Shown here: positions 1-12,279 of the stretch, piece by piece
Layout: the number at the start of each line of letters is the position of its first letter
Position numbering within the stretch: the stretch's first letter is position 1
From: Aldrovandia affinis
Lineage: Eukaryota; Chordata; Actinopteri; Notacanthiformes; Halosauridae
Reading direction: 5' to 3'
Length of the DNA: 64,000 nucleotides
NCBI GenBank assembly: GCA_029706075.1
Contig: JAINUG010000053.1
Coordinates: 124,001-188,000, forward strand
The notes under the pieces: model-generated
Seen by the model: the letters and a program-made list of their open reading frames with translations, nothing else
Databases searched by the model: none
Told to the model about the DNA's origin: nothing
Made by a program: the position numbers and the translations under genes

Positions 1-1711
1 AACAGTGATGTACAGTTTGTGTGCTGAGCGGATCATAAATTAATACAAATTGGTTCCAAGCGGCAGCTACCCCCGGCCTGAACTCGAAAAATGGAGTGAG
101 GGCCGATCTTTATCAGCCTGGACGAAAGTGTCTCCCGGCATATTCGTTTGACATGAAGATTCTTCGGCACTGTGTTGAAAGTGGGTCACGCGGATTGCGC
201 TCTGGGGACGGGGCACAAAAACAAAAACCAGAGCAGAAGTGCACTCGATCCACTTTTAAAAACATGCTCGGTTCCTTGGCGCTTTCAAACCTCCCCTCCC
301 TCCTCGCACATCCGAGTGCCCTTATTCGATGTGCCGAGAGAGGTTAAGCTACAACGCAAAAGATCCCGTGTGTCTTCTGGATCTAATTGCTTTCTCTTGG
401 TGGAATTAAATACTGACACACTCAGATGTGTGGAAGATACGTTCTGGGTAGTTCCCTCCCCCCCCCCACTGAGTAAATGGCCACTAAAAAAAGACATAAG
501 ATTACCCACTGGAACGACACAAACCTCCTCCCTGCAAACGCTCTTTATGAATATAAATCTTCGGGTCCTTTAGAGACGTCTTCGTCAGAGAGGTCTCTGA
601 GGAAAAAACTGAAACTCGTCGCGATGTTGCCTTATTCCCACAGGCCACTGCCGACGTTGAATCAATTTAATGCTGTTCCCGCTTACTAGTGGCCATTTTA
701 ACAAAGCAAATGAAAGAAGGCCCTTGAGGCAGACAATGGAAAGTCCTTCTTGTAAGGCCCGTCCAGCTACAAACATCTAACACGGTCGGAAAGTGGGTGG
801 TTGGAGGGACCATCCAAGGATACTCGCATAGTACAGTTAAGGCATTGAGTGCCATTGCCATTGTGTGGGAATAAACATGAACACAAATGGCTGCCACACC
901 CGCAAAGAGGCGAACACAAAATCTGAGGAAGAATTTTTTAGGGTTATTTTAGTGTGTTGCCAGCTTCAAATGAGTCAGGCAAATGCTTGATATGAAAGCA
1001 AGGAGACATTATGCGTTACCCTGTGTAACACACACACTGGGATTCAGGTCTCAGAGGCAAAGAGGAGACCGAATGCCTAGAGGCAATTTGGTGCCCAGCA
1101 GGAGGCCAGCCACCGTGATGGCCCCCTTACAGGTCTGCCAGGAGATGAGCCAGGGGAGGTGCCATAAATAGCATATGGCCGATCTGGGGAAACCATGCTG
1201 AATGCGCCAGGGTCCATCACGATGGCGCCACCTCTGCAGGTCACCGCCGCCGGCTGCATCGGGAAGGGGGGGCATCGACCACGGAACACACCCTCTCCCT
1301 CTCATGGTCATTCGGAAGCAGGGGACATCGATCACAGGACACACCCCTCAACGGCATGACCAATCAGCGGTGGTTGCCACGGGATACCGTCACGAGAGCC
1401 AACCAGTGACGGAGCGAGAGTCACGTGGGGTAGTGGCAACTTTGAAGTTTTGGCTTAAAAATTTAACCAAAAACTACATGAACTTGTCACTGAACGAAGG
1501 GTTACATTTGGACTGAATGTCTCCATGTGTTCCGGTGGATTCCCCCCAAGCGCATCTGGCCCAAAGGACAAGGACAATTTGCGCATCGTTCCCCACTGCT
1601 GGAAGTACTCCAGGAACAACTCCGCCAGCCAGCTGACCTGGTCGGATCCATGGTCGGACCCTGTTAAGTAAACTGCTGGTGCTTTACAAGTGTGAGCTAC
1701 CTATTGTGGTC
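1..1711. other. Intron sequence, left edge
   Basis: Part of the dab2ip intron 3' of the C2 exon. Between about 1030 and 1660 it is GC-rich with a degenerate ~55-bp tandem ('catcgaccacggaacacacc' then 'catcgatcacaggacacacc', 1268-1370); this may be an old dispersed repeat of unknown class. No exon found on the minus strand. Confidence 0.6.
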
Positions 1712-1990
1712 GTCAGTCCGACTCTGGCTGGGAGCCCTGGTTGGGGGTGGCATTTGGCTGTCCACCCCAGGGGGTGGGGGGAGGGAAAGTCAGCACAAGC
1801 TTGCCGAGGAGCATGGAGGACTTGTAGACAAAATAATAGGCAAGTTCTGTCTCGGAGGAGGCGGATCAGTGCTGGCCTCGGGGAATAGCTTGACCCGAGA
1901 TGGGCAGCTAGTTTGTGGGGGACGGCAAATTGAAATAAAATAGAGGACCAACTAAATTGGGAGAAAAACTGGAAAAAAAATCGGAAACAA
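1712..1990 (+). mobile_element. SINE copy (same family, head degraded)
   Basis: Shares with the 5.3-5.7 kb copy the segment 'gactctggc', the hairpin core around 'ggcatttggctgtccacccc' and the tail 'aactaaattgggagaaaaac'. The B box is not recognisable, so the 5' end is truncated or diverged. Confidence 0.8.
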
Positions 1991-2514
1991 ATGAAAAAAC
2001 CTCACATCCGCTACAACACTCTCTGTTAACTACCTCTTCTTTTCCCTTTTTTGCCTTCTTTGAGTTCGCTCCTTTGCGTTAGTTGCGTGTTTAGTAATTA
2101 TATGGTGCCATAATCAGAATGAGTTATTTCATAGCTTTCCTTAATGGTTGTATTAATAAATGTTCTGATTATTGATGAGTTTGTTATCCTTTTGTTATGC
2201 ATAAATTGGGTTCTACTGGCTGCACCTGTGTGTCCACCAGAAGCAATGAAATGTGACAAAGCGGTCATTCATTTTCAGTGGGAGCTGGCGACGGTAGGCG
2301 GCGTAGGGTGAAGCGACCGTTGGCGGCGCGAAGTCAACGTGTTCAGCAACAAAATTAAGTTGAGCAAACTTCAACTTTATACAAATCAGTGGCGATGCGG
2401 TGAAGCGATAACTAATTGGGGGAATGGAAAACTTGTTTTCTCCTTATTTCTCCCCACTGTAAAATACAGTGCCGACACACACAGTTCACATATTGGTTCT
2501 GGGGGTACCAGAAT

Positions 2515-2665
2515 TACAGTCGATGGCACGACGAGTGTTGTCTCGGAGGAGGCAGCGCTACGCCCTTGTCACTGCTGGTCACAGGACTACGGCAGCGAAC
2601 TATAGGGGGTAGGGGGATTGAAAAATCCTACCAAATTGGGCGAAAACGGGGTAAAATCGGAAATT
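2515..2665 (+). mobile_element. SINE fragment (same family, 3' half)
   Basis: Contains 'gttgtctcggaggaggc', 'gtcacaggactacggcagcg' and the tail 'accaaattgggcgaaaacgg', all matching the 3' half of the 5.3-5.7 kb copy. The tRNA head and hairpin core are missing. Confidence 0.75.
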
Positions 2666-3689
2666 AAAATTATATAAAAGACCATATTCTTGATAGGACA
2701 ATGCTTTGCATACCATTTGAAGGCCTTTTTACACATCTTCCACTAACTGCATCATGAGATTCTTCCCCTCATTTCGTCCGGGAGAAAGGGGGTGTAGATG
2801 GCCTGACGTGAATGTCATCGTCGGCGTAGGAGTGCCTCCTGCATTAACAGACACATCAATCTGTCGCTTCAGAGCAGCGGCAGCATCCTCTCAAAGTCAC
2901 AGCCTGAGAGCACGGTGATACACATCAGAGCGCTCATGGAAAATGCATTGCATGTTGATGTATCGCTATATAATGGAGGGAACCAGTGTTCTGAATATTA
3001 ATGGCCGTCTCCCCTCTGAGGGAACAAATACCCGACCTCCACCGCTTCCCCGAAATATTTATATATATATATATAACGATATAACGAACGGACCCAACAG
3101 TAGACAATGCAATTAAAATATACAGAATAACTTTACAGCGTGAGAGGGAATTATACCGGAGATGCACAGTGAAGCAGAGAAGTAATCTCTCTCTCTTTCA
3201 CTGATGTCAATAATAATTAGTAATTACTGTACAGTGTGCTAGCTAATGTTGTTTTAGCTGGGGTAACTTTGCATTCTTCCTCCTGCCGAGCTCAAAATAG
3301 TTTCTCAGTGGCAATGTGATGACAGGAAGGAAACGTGTTCCTGGAATGCAATTCACTTTTAGTAAATACAAACTGATGATCAGCACTGCCTGGAACATTG
3401 ACTTCCTCCGTGAAGCTGTTGACCAACGACCTCCGTCTCGCACAACAAGCGCTTGCTGTACAGTCAGAACTGAAAAAGCTCAAAAAGACATGCAGAAACG
3501 AAACACGGCTGTCGGCTTGATGCTTTTGAATGAAGTTTCATTTGATTTTGAGTATTTGCCATCGCAAAGAGCAGTAGGCCTTCTGGACAGACACAACACA
3601 GGCAGTTATTTGTCTGCGGCGGAGGGCTCCCATCATTAAGGACGAACGCCGCCAGCGTCCAGGCCAAACCCACTGTCAGTTAAGAGAAA

Positions 3690-4190
3690 GGAACACTTTT
3701 AATTGGCTCAATCAATAACACCCTGCCCGGGTTAAAAAGCATCTGTTTCAGCGTCCCTCTCTTAATTGCCATCCTGTTTTCCTGGGAGCAGATCATTGGG
3801 AATAATCGCCGGGACCATTACGGAGCGGCCGCTCTTCCCGCTCGGAGCGGGGCGTGCATCCGAACGCGCGGTCAATGCGGAATACGCAAACGCGAGCTCC
3901 GCCGAGGACGGCCCTTGTGAAAAATGACCTTGCGCGCATTAACACACTGCCGGCATTAAAGTTTTACAGCACGTCACCCGGAGGGAAGGAGGAGGGCCAT
4001 AAAGCTGTTCCAGCCGCACCGCAATTAATGAGAGCTAATTAACAACACGGGGGCTGACGTGTCCGCGTCTCCGCGGCCCTGCGGTAACCGAGCGCGGCCC
4101 CACGCGCGCCCTCCGGCCATCCGTCGGGAACGATCCATTTATTGACCCCCCGCGCCGGGAAAGCTGCGGCTCGACAGAAACCGGAATGCC
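3690..4190. promoter_or_regulatory. CpG-rich block with homeodomain-like sites; candidate conserved element
   Basis: An unusual mix of dense CpG (3820-3920 and 4050-4160) with ATTA/TTAATTAA-type sites (cttaattgcc, cgcattaacac, gagctaattaacaac). It lies in the intron downstream of the C2 exon and has no recognisable open frame. This texture is common in developmental enhancers, but composition alone is weak evidence. Confidence 0.25.
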
Positions 4191-5272
4191 TTTTTCGACA
4201 AACATGCAAGATCTACTGCGGATTTACAGGGTGTCCTTGGCAACCACACAATGAGACAGGGGGAGGGGGAATGATTCAGCCAATGCAACAGAGAGCCGTG
4301 TGATTAAAAAAAAAAAAAAACAATGAAAAAATGAATATAACTCAAGGAAAATGATGTGCAAGGAGATTGTGATTAAAGTATATCCTTCGCTCGCTGAACA
4401 ATATTCCGGTGACGTACCTTTAAATATTGACAAATGAATTTAAAGCAATATCCATGCTGATGTAAAAGTAATAGAATTCATTCCGGGCAGACTCCTTTCT
4501 TCTTGGAGGAAATAAAGCTAGCGCGCCGCGCAGATGAATTGCGTTTCATGGCTTGAATAGGTAATTAGCCACCACAGTCAAGGAAAAATGAAAAGCAGCA
4601 CAGAGGTCACAGCACAGCCGACACCTTCGCAGGACAAACAGCCTAATTACCAAAGGTTGGAGTTGAAGTATGCTGCTGCTGCCCTTTTCACATTCCTCTG
4701 TAACCAGCCTCCCTCTTCAATCGGAAGAATAATCAGGATGTGCATAATTAGCTTAGTCTAAACTCATCATTAATAAGCCCTTGTGATAGGGGAGCGACGT
4801 TTCCCCCTCTTCCCTCCTCTTCAACCTCACTTTCTCTCATGTTTACAACTCTCCCAACCCCACACTCTGGTGAGACGTCAGTCAAGCGGCTTCCATTCTC
4901 CCTTGACATTATTTGTGCTAGCCGGTTACCCCGACGAAAACAGGAAATATTTGTTTGGGCGAGCGCGCCAGCCAGCGCTGAGCGAGAGATAATCTTTTCA
5001 AATGCTCCCTGTTATGACAGACTAAACACTCACTGAGCCACACAGTTAACCCTGGATTTCTGTCCCTTTTCTATATCGCCTCCTTGTGCCACGCCACACA
5101 AGGATAGCCATGCCTTCGGGGGACGTATGACCCATTTAAAAAGGAAAACAACACGTCAACAACCAGGCTGAATCACAAACGTCTGAAAAAATTCAACTGT
5201 TTTGATGTCGTGTAAAAGCTGACACCTTGAGATATTGGTCTCAAAGTATCGTAACATCCACACACTGGCTTT

Positions 5273-5657
5273 ACATTATTTCATTTTTTTGTTTCATTGT
5301 TTCTGATTTTCTCCCATTTTCTCCCAATTTAGTAGCCAATTAGACCCGCTATTTTATGTCAATCCCCCCCTAGTAATGTGAATTCGCTGCCGTAGTCCTG
5401 CGACTAGTGACGAAGGCAAAGTAACGTCTCCTCCAAGACGGCACTGACCAGGCCGTCGACCGTAACCCGGTACTACAGGGCGACTCTTATGCGCAGCGAA
5501 CATCCTGTCGGCTTCCCTCCCCCCTCCCTGGGGCGGACAGCCAATCGCCGCCCCTTGGTGGCACTCCTGGCCAGAGCCGACTCTGGCGGGATGGGGAATC
5601 GAACCCCGGTCTCCATGGCCAGTGTCAAACATTGTAACCACTGGACCACGCGGGAGG
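5273..5657 (-). mobile_element. tRNA-derived SINE, full length, with target-site duplication
   Basis: Read on the minus strand it begins with a tRNA-like head (A-box region 'gtggtccagtggttac', B box GGTTCGATTCC), passes through a GC hairpin core (ggggcgg... attggctgt ccgcccc) and ends in a tail 'actaaattgggagaaaa' followed by A-rich sequence. It is flanked by a 14-bp direct repeat, cacacactggcttt, at 5259-5272 and 5658-5671. That duplication is direct evidence of LINE-mediated retroposition. It is the best-preserved copy in the window. Confidence 0.93.
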
Positions 5658-5671
5658 CACACACTGGCTTT

Positions 5672-6918
5672 TTAAAAACATTTTTTATTTTTGATTTTAT
5701 GTTGTGATTTTCTTGCCAATCAAGATTGGAGCTTAACTTTTTTTTTCCCTGTGTATGAAATGGTCCTGGATGACATTTTGAAAATAAAATAAATGCATGC
5801 TGTGCAATCAATATTGAACCCTTAAAATTCTCACCCACCACTGCTGTTTTGCTCATGTTCAATACTAAAAAGTGATGTAAAATATTAATGCAATCGCTGA
5901 TGTAACCCACTAGCAATTCTCTAAATGCTGCTTTGTCCCACCTCCTAAGGGTAATGCGAAAAAAAGGACTCCAATCATCAGAACTCCAACAGGAAGAAAC
6001 ATGTGATGACTCGAGCTAGCCAGGTGTCAGGACAACTCTCTAAATAGCAGCATTAACTGGCTAAAAGTGACATTCACCCATTAGACCATCTCCTGCCTAA
6101 TCTTCTCCATTCAACGCTTAACTCAGAGTAACATTAAAGCAGTATAAATAGCCTTTTGATATTCCACTCTGTCAGTTCAAATCTGAAAATGGGTGCCACT
6201 TTAAACTTCTAGACACACTCAGTGACTACGCCTGGGCTCCACGGACTATGACCAGGGTCAAAGGTCAAAGGTCACCCCTGACTTCCTACAAAACAGGAAG
6301 CGCAGCGGCGGTCGTCGACTCCTTTGGATGTAATTCAACGCGGCGAAGGTAAACGCTGAGAGCATCCGCAGCAAGGACCCCTCAGATCAGGGTCACGCAC
6401 TAAACACAAAAGGCCAGAGTTGGGGTTTCAATATCCTTTAACCAATCGGTCTAATAACATATCTAAGGAGACATGGAAGCAGCACAATACGCAATCGTTT
6501 CCATGAGCAGTGGCTGGGAGTCAGAGTGGGCCACTGTTGACGTGCTCAACACACAGACCCTATTTTGCACAGCTGTGTGAAGGCCTCTCTAGGTAAGGGA
6601 TGGACAAATCCATTCCCGGAGGGCAGATGTGCATGCATTTTTGTTGCCACCGATCACACTGGCTCAATTCGCCAATTAGCCGTACGCACCAACGCCGGTC
6701 ACTCGTAGATTGGACCACAGTGAAACGTGCCATACAGGGACACAGGAACGGTCTTCAGCTGTCATCCATGGGCTCGTCAAGAGATTTTAGCCAAAATGTT
6801 AAGAAATGAATTATTGGGCAAACAGTTGAGAACAGAAGTCAGCATGAAGTACAACAGACAGAGTTACGCCCCGCCCACCCCCTGCCCGGGTGGATAGCGC
6901 AGAGAGGGGAGACTGTAC
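5672..6918. other. Intron immediately downstream of the C2 exon
   Basis: Begins at donor AAG/gtacag (minus strand). Apart from 'gtcaaaggtcaaaggtcac' at about 6257-6275, a direct repeat of AGGTCA-like half-sites resembling nuclear-receptor sites, nothing stands out. Confidence 0.7.
6257..6275 (+). promoter_or_regulatory. Tandem AGGTCA-type half-sites
   Basis: 'gtcaaaggtcaaaggtcacc' holds two AAAGGTCA half-sites spaced as a direct repeat with one base between hexamers (DR1), the type bound by HNF4, RXR or PPAR family receptors. Function is unproven. Confidence 0.35.
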
Positions 6919-7473
6919 CTTAGCCTTGCCCGTGCTCTGCAGGATGTGCACCAGCGCGCAGGCCATCTCCTCCTTGTTCTTCACGCTGAGGGCCGGCTCC
7001 AGCACTGAGCACAGCAGCATGTAGTTGTTGGTGGTGTACTCGGCGAACTCCTTGTACATCTCCATGGGCAGGATGCTCATGCTCTGGTAGCGGGACTTGA
7101 TGCGGATCATGGGCCCGGGCGCCTTCCCCTTGTTGGGGTTGGGCGTGCTCACCGGGTACCACTTCTCCAAGAACTGCCGGCCGGTCACCGCCGCGACGGG
7201 GATGTTGACGAGGCCCACGTAGTTGTTCTTGTCCTTCTTCTTCTTCTTGTCCGTCTCCTTGTAGAGGTGCACCGTCACGCTCTTGACCGCCGGCAGGTTG
7301 TTGAACTCAAAGTGCTCGCCCCAGAACACGTTGTCCGTCTTGAGCTTGCAGGTAGTCCGCGCGTACAGGGCGTCGTCCAGGCACAGCTCGCAGAAGTACT
7401 TCTTCTTGGCCGGCAGGTCTTTGGCCTCGATGATCCACAGCTTCAGCATGTTCTCCACGCGGCGGCTGTTGTC
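6919..7473 (-). CDS. dab2ip: dab2ip coding exon: C2 domain and start of RasGAP domain
   Basis: An internal exon of 185 codons, phase 0 at both ends. The acceptor is CCCCGCAG before GAC AAC AGC and the donor is AAG/gtacag. The encoded protein is a C2 domain of the SynGAP/DAB2IP/RASAL2 type. Residues about 9-30 hold the first strand ([16 protein letters not shown]), followed by [11 protein letters not shown], the hallmark FWGEHFEF at about 50-57, a lysine-rich loop [10 protein letters not shown] at about 73-82, and KWYPV at about 104-108. Residues about 134-185 ([13 protein letters not shown]... [10 protein letters not shown]) are the first helices of the RasGAP domain. The loop [17 protein letters not shown] matches DAB2IP better than SYNGAP1, which has a glycine-rich insert here, or RASAL2. 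In this family the C2 domain aids membrane attachment and GAP activity toward Ras/Rap, and DAB2IP also scaffolds ASK1/TRAF2 signalling. The arginine finger is expected in the next exon, outside the window. Teleosts may carry two copies (a and b), and which one this is cannot be told. Confidence 0.97.
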
Positions 7474-8861
7474 CTGCGGGGAGAGGGAGGCCGGGCGTTG
7501 GGAAACCCAGACCAGGGAGAAGGTACATAATGGCTCTCCACTGGCCTGCTGGACAGCACAACAGATTTCACTCATTTAACTCTGGATTGGTCTGTGGCCG
7601 GATGCAACAAGTCTAGAAAATAGCTTTTTTATACATAAATTATACTTCATTTCCCAGGCCTTGAAAACGAATGTCATGCTCCAATCTTGTGTTCAAAAGT
7701 AGTCTACCTTTCAGCGGAGTAAAAGAGCTGTTCTTTGTAACTGTTAACCTCTAAAATTGCAGGACTTTGACATGGAAATCGTACAGCTTGAGGAATGTAC
7801 TCTGTTGAATTATAATTATTTCTTGAGACTAAGTAGAAAAAAAGAATGAGAAGATTTATGGTGAGCTTGGAGAATGTAGTACCTCGGCAGATGAAGCTGA
7901 ACTCATTTTTAATTAGCCGGCAATTTGTTGAATAATGAAAGATGAAGGAAAGAGAGAAATGTCAGAGCTGCAGTTTTCCTGAATTTAAGACAAGAGGCTA
8001 TATAACTCAAGATGGATTTTAGCTCACTGGCTACACATTTCATGCCATTGCACAATGCGAGTGCTTGAATTCCCTTAAAGGTAACTTCTAGGGAGCTAAT
8101 GTCGCTTTTATATGTTGAACATTTACATCTGTTTTTACCTTGTGGATTAGTGGGGGACCTGCATATTGAAAAGCAAGTTGGAACCAGTTTACAGTGTAAA
8201 ACTGTAATACAGCTAAATTTAAAATGTAAATGTAAAACTAGTTTTTCACTTTATTTGCAGTGTATGAACAGTGAAAGGAACTCCTTGCAACAAGCATGTG
8301 TTTCCTTCCATTTCCACGTGAGACTTCAAAAGCAGTGCAGGTGTCATCTATTTATTTAAAGTTTAAAATATAGTGCTGTCCTCCACTTTATTCCTGACTG
8401 CCCCCGTTCCCCAAAAAGTACTGTGACTGTATCCCTTTTTACCTTTCCTTGCCCAAAATGTATTACGCATCAGGCCAACTGACTGCTAAATGGAATGTAA
8501 ATTTAAACACAGTAAGACACAACCCATCTAAATGTAAAGAACAGGTTATAGCTAAGACTAAGCTACGTGTTTGGCGTCTTTATGCATTTAAGTGTGGAAT
8601 AGATGACAGGGAATGGATGACATGGAATTTCAGGAGAGGTGGAGATGAGCTTTGCATAAAGGATAGATTGCCTGCAGCTGGCTACAAAACTTGAGTTCAA
8701 ATTAGCTTGTGTTCCAAGTTGCTAAAACAAATAAAGAGCTTTTTTAATATTGGCACCTTGTGCAAAACTTGCAAAGTGGCTTAGACCACGCTCGCTGCAC
8801 GACTGCTCACATGACGGGCGACCTCACTAAGCCCTCTGTCCCAGGGCACCTCTGGACTTAC
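7474..8861. other. dab2ip intron between PH-end and C2 exons
   Basis: 1388 bp from gtaagt at 8861 to the acceptor cag at 7474. AT-rich, no recognised repeat, no other exon. Confidence 0.95.
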
Positions 8862-8960
8862 CTTGTTGGGGTGTACGGCTCTCCTCAGATTCTCCATCCA
8901 CTTATCTCTCTCCGCTGATGACCGACAGGAGAAACATTTGCTTCCGGTTGAGGTAGTCAC
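8862..8960 (-). CDS. dab2ip: dab2ip coding exon: C-terminal part of PH domain
   Basis: An internal exon of 33 codons, phase 0 at both ends, with acceptor tgtctcccag/GTG and donor AAG/gtaagt. It encodes [12 protein letters not shown], a PH-domain strand pair, followed by the C-terminal PH helix [19 protein letters not shown] with the conserved tryptophan of PH domains. It continues directly from FE at the end of the upstream exon and into DNSRRVE of the C2 exon, exactly as in known DAB2IP proteins. The PH domain of this family contributes to membrane and phosphoinositide association and to intramolecular contacts. The intron to the C2 exon is 1388 bp and the intron to the upstream exon is 3319 bp. 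The exon carries no stop and no frameshift. Confidence 0.97.
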
Positions 8961-10521
8961 CTGGGAGACAGGAGACACAAGAGACGTGAGACGACATGAC
9001 ACCGGCGGTCAAGAAGCCTTGCTCGCCACGCGCAGAAGGGCATACCTCATCCGAGCGACGTGTTCTGACCCCGCAACAGATTTGAAGCTGTTCCGGAGGT
9101 ACCTGCAGGTAGAAGGTTTCGGGAGCCGGAGGCACGCGATGACGGGATCACGCGGCGCGGGCGAAGGCGCGGTTTCAGGAAGAGGTCACCGAGGCCATGA
9201 GCCACCTGTCACCTGACATCGCCAGTCAACTGACTGATCGCCAGCTGGGAGCGCATGCAGCCGAGCTACGCGACTCGAAACCCGGGAACCCACCAGGAGC
9301 CCTGAGGTGGCGTGAGGCCTAGAAAAACGCCCCCAGATCCAACTGAGCATCACGGAAGGCAAAGCGTGAAATCTTCAATATGGCAAAATGGGGACGTGTG
9401 AGATATCAAGTGAGCGATCTGCTGCAAACACAGAAGGTCCCACGCGTGCCAACATAATCAATTTACCCACGATCAAGCTACTACCTTTCAGGAGAGTGAT
9501 ACTTTGAACTCTGCGAGATTCATGAAGAGAAACGTCAGGAAGTGGTAAGATGGAGAGGGGAATCTTCGACGTATGAGAAATGGATCTGTGTATACATGAT
9601 TAAAACTTAGGAGAGTCAACTCAGCTTTGCTGGCGTTGCCTGTTATTATTGGCCAAAGAAACCACGGTTGTCCCAAACGGTGTCTTTGACAACTCGTACG
9701 GTGTACTGCACGGTGCTACGCGCGGTGTGGATGCCCTAAACAGCTCAATCGCTGGTACTCCATTGCCACGCTCTGTCCAGCTGGCAATGGGCTTTAATCT
9801 AATAGCCTCTAAATCCCCGTAAACGGGTCTCCTCAAAGCCCACCCCCGGCAAGCGGCGGCCGGGGCAGCGAAGCGGGAAATTCCCAGAGTCGGGACGCTC
9901 GCGGCCCCAGTCAGGCGGGAAATGGAGTACCTGGAGATGGCAGGTGGCTGGACCAAAATGAATAAACAAGGGAGAGATCGGAGATGGGAGATTTCGCTCG
10001 CTGATTCCGCCACCTCTGGGGCCGCCGTTGCTAGCGGATAAATCCAGAGTTCAGACCTCCTGGCAGGTAATCTTTCCTCCGCTGGATTGCGGCGGACTGC
10101 AAATATAATCCCAAAACCTGTGGGAATTATCTTTATTGCCTGTGAACGACAATATTTTAAAATGAATGTTCTTTTTCCTTTCTGCAATGTAATGGCTAAT
10201 AATGGAATTGACTGTACCTGCTCCTGAGGGGGAAAAAATCCCCCTTGGCTGTCACACCATCTCATTCAAACACTCCGTGACTGACAGTACAATCCCGTCC
10301 CGAGGAGCAACTTCTATTCTGAAGTAAACTACAGTCTGTCTCATCGAATTCATGTTTAATAACTATTAACATTAAGGGACTCTAATAATGAGCGAATAAT
10401 AAGACAGTCAAATCTATACATCTTCACCTCTGTTTGAACCTTGTCGACACAAATTATGGTTCTGTAATCTGGTTAGATGAATTCATGAGCCAATTCAAAA
10501 CCAAATATTTCCTCTCTATTG

Positions 10522-10523
<2 letters not shown>

Positions 10524-10588
<65 letters not shown>

Positions 10589-10742
10589 ACAAAACTTACA
10601 CAAACAAACACACACAGACATGTGTCTTACATGTGAAGATATGTACATACATCCTTATGGACAGATCAGAAACACCCACATTCACAGACAAACACACAGA
10701 CACACACACACACACACACACACACACCCACACACACACGTG

Positions 10743-10786
<44 letters not shown>

Positions 10787-10963
10787 TACAGACAGATACA
10801 TACACTCCCACTCACATGCAGACATACTCACAGACACACACACACACACACGCACACGCACACACACACACACACACACAGACACACGCACACACAGATA
10901 CACACACAGACAGACACACACTCACACACAGACCCACACCCACACACATACGCATACGCAGGA
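10524..10963 (+). repeat. CA microsatellite cluster
   Basis: A pure (CA)n run of about 60 bp, an interruption of about 100 bp, then long CA-rich arrays mixed with CAGA and CGCA units. Predicted open frames of 163-204 codons on both strands are poly-His/Thr or Cys/Val artefacts. Confidence 0.98.
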
Positions 10964-11391
10964 GGAGATTGCGGACTCTCTGCCTCGTGGCCGCAGATTG
11001 GCGGTCCTGACAGATGACGGGGCAATGCGAGTGGACAGAGCGGGATGATGAGTGCTGGAGCTCGGCGGTTAATGGCGAGGCAGGAGCGGACCACGCGGCA
11101 GGACTGATAAAGATGAGCCCCCATCTCCTGCCGCCGCAGCTGAGGGCCCCTTTCTCCTTCCGGCACCACAGATACGAAATCTGAAAGCAGCCATCTCAGA
11201 GCGCGCAGGAGGAGGGAATCTAATGGCCATTTAGTCACAAACATCGCCAGCGCATATATTCCTCTGGGGTTTCAGTGCAGACTACTAACTGTAAAGGAAG
11301 TCATTCCACAGTGAGGGGCACCACTGATCCTGTTCGCAGTACCACATTACAAATGGAGCAGTTAATTTGAACCTGCACTTCAGACAAATGA

Positions 11392-11394
<3 letters not shown>

Positions 11395-11441
<47 letters not shown>

Positions 11442-11490
11442 GACAGACAGACACATACACACACACAAACACAGAGACAGACACACAGCT
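11395..11490 (+). repeat. CA / CAGA microsatellite
   Basis: (CA)n of about 40 bp followed by (CAGA)n and imperfect CA repeat. Confidence 0.97.
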
Positions 11491-12279
11491 TCAGTTTTGG
11501 TCATAAATCAGTCCTTCCAAAAGAAACAGATTGGGATGAGAATAAAAAATCTCCCAATTAAAATTATTTTTATTTTTTAAACCACCTCATGAATTTTTTT
11601 TTGCTCAAATATTTTTTCTCATATTTCCTCTATTAATCTCTAACCTTGACGAAAAACCTAATGAAACTTCAGCTAAATAGAGACTTTTGTCTTGTCAGTA
11701 CTCTTTTGAGACAAATAATAGCTTCTTGCATTTCTGCTCTTGTTCCCAAAAACAGAAAAGCAGAAAACACAACGGCACTCTGCATGTGGTCAGATGTAAG
11801 AAGAAGAGATTCACGACAGAACGAGGGGGCGGATCGACAGACCCTAAAAGAGCAGTTCATCCCCTCTTCTCCTAATATTCCTTTTCGCATCTGGACATGC
11901 GGTTTGATGAGCCCAAATGGAAAGAGATTATGCCAGGGAATTACTCACTGTCTGACAAAGAGCTGCTACCATGTCTGGGCACTGAGCAAAGGGAAAATTG
12001 TAATAAACAGCTCATATTTCCTGTGGCACAGGAGGCTCTTTCCTTGGGGCTGATCTTTGCAGCTTTCAAATCATTAGCGGCACGTTGAGAGCTGGGTCAA
12101 CGCGGCTTCCGGAGAAAACGTCTTCGTGCATAAATTAATTAACGAGGAGAACAGAGGCGTAAAAGAATACAGCGTGTACTCGGGCCCCTTGCAAGCAAGG
12201 CCTGTGTTGGGAGAGGAGTTGGGGCACAAGGGGGTCCGGGTGTTTGGGGGGGGGTGTTGAAGGAGAGGGCGGGGGTTAC

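Larger units (their letters stand above)
8961..12279. other. dab2ip intron between the two PH exons
   Basis: 3319 bp. Holds the CA arrays at 10.5-11.0 and 11.4 kb and a 214-codon minus-strand open frame (9621-10265). That frame matches no family I know, lacks good flanking splice sites and is probably chance. Confidence 0.9.

Noticed and set aside
1030-1700. LTR retrotransposon remnant
   Set aside because: GC-rich and repeat-like, but no paired LTRs, primer-binding site or polymerase motif was found.
5580-5660. tRNA gene (B box GGTTCGATTCC)
   Set aside because: Part of a SINE with tail and target duplication; no intact cloverleaf.
10434-11048. 204-codon open frame, plus strand
   Set aside because: Translation of CA repeats.
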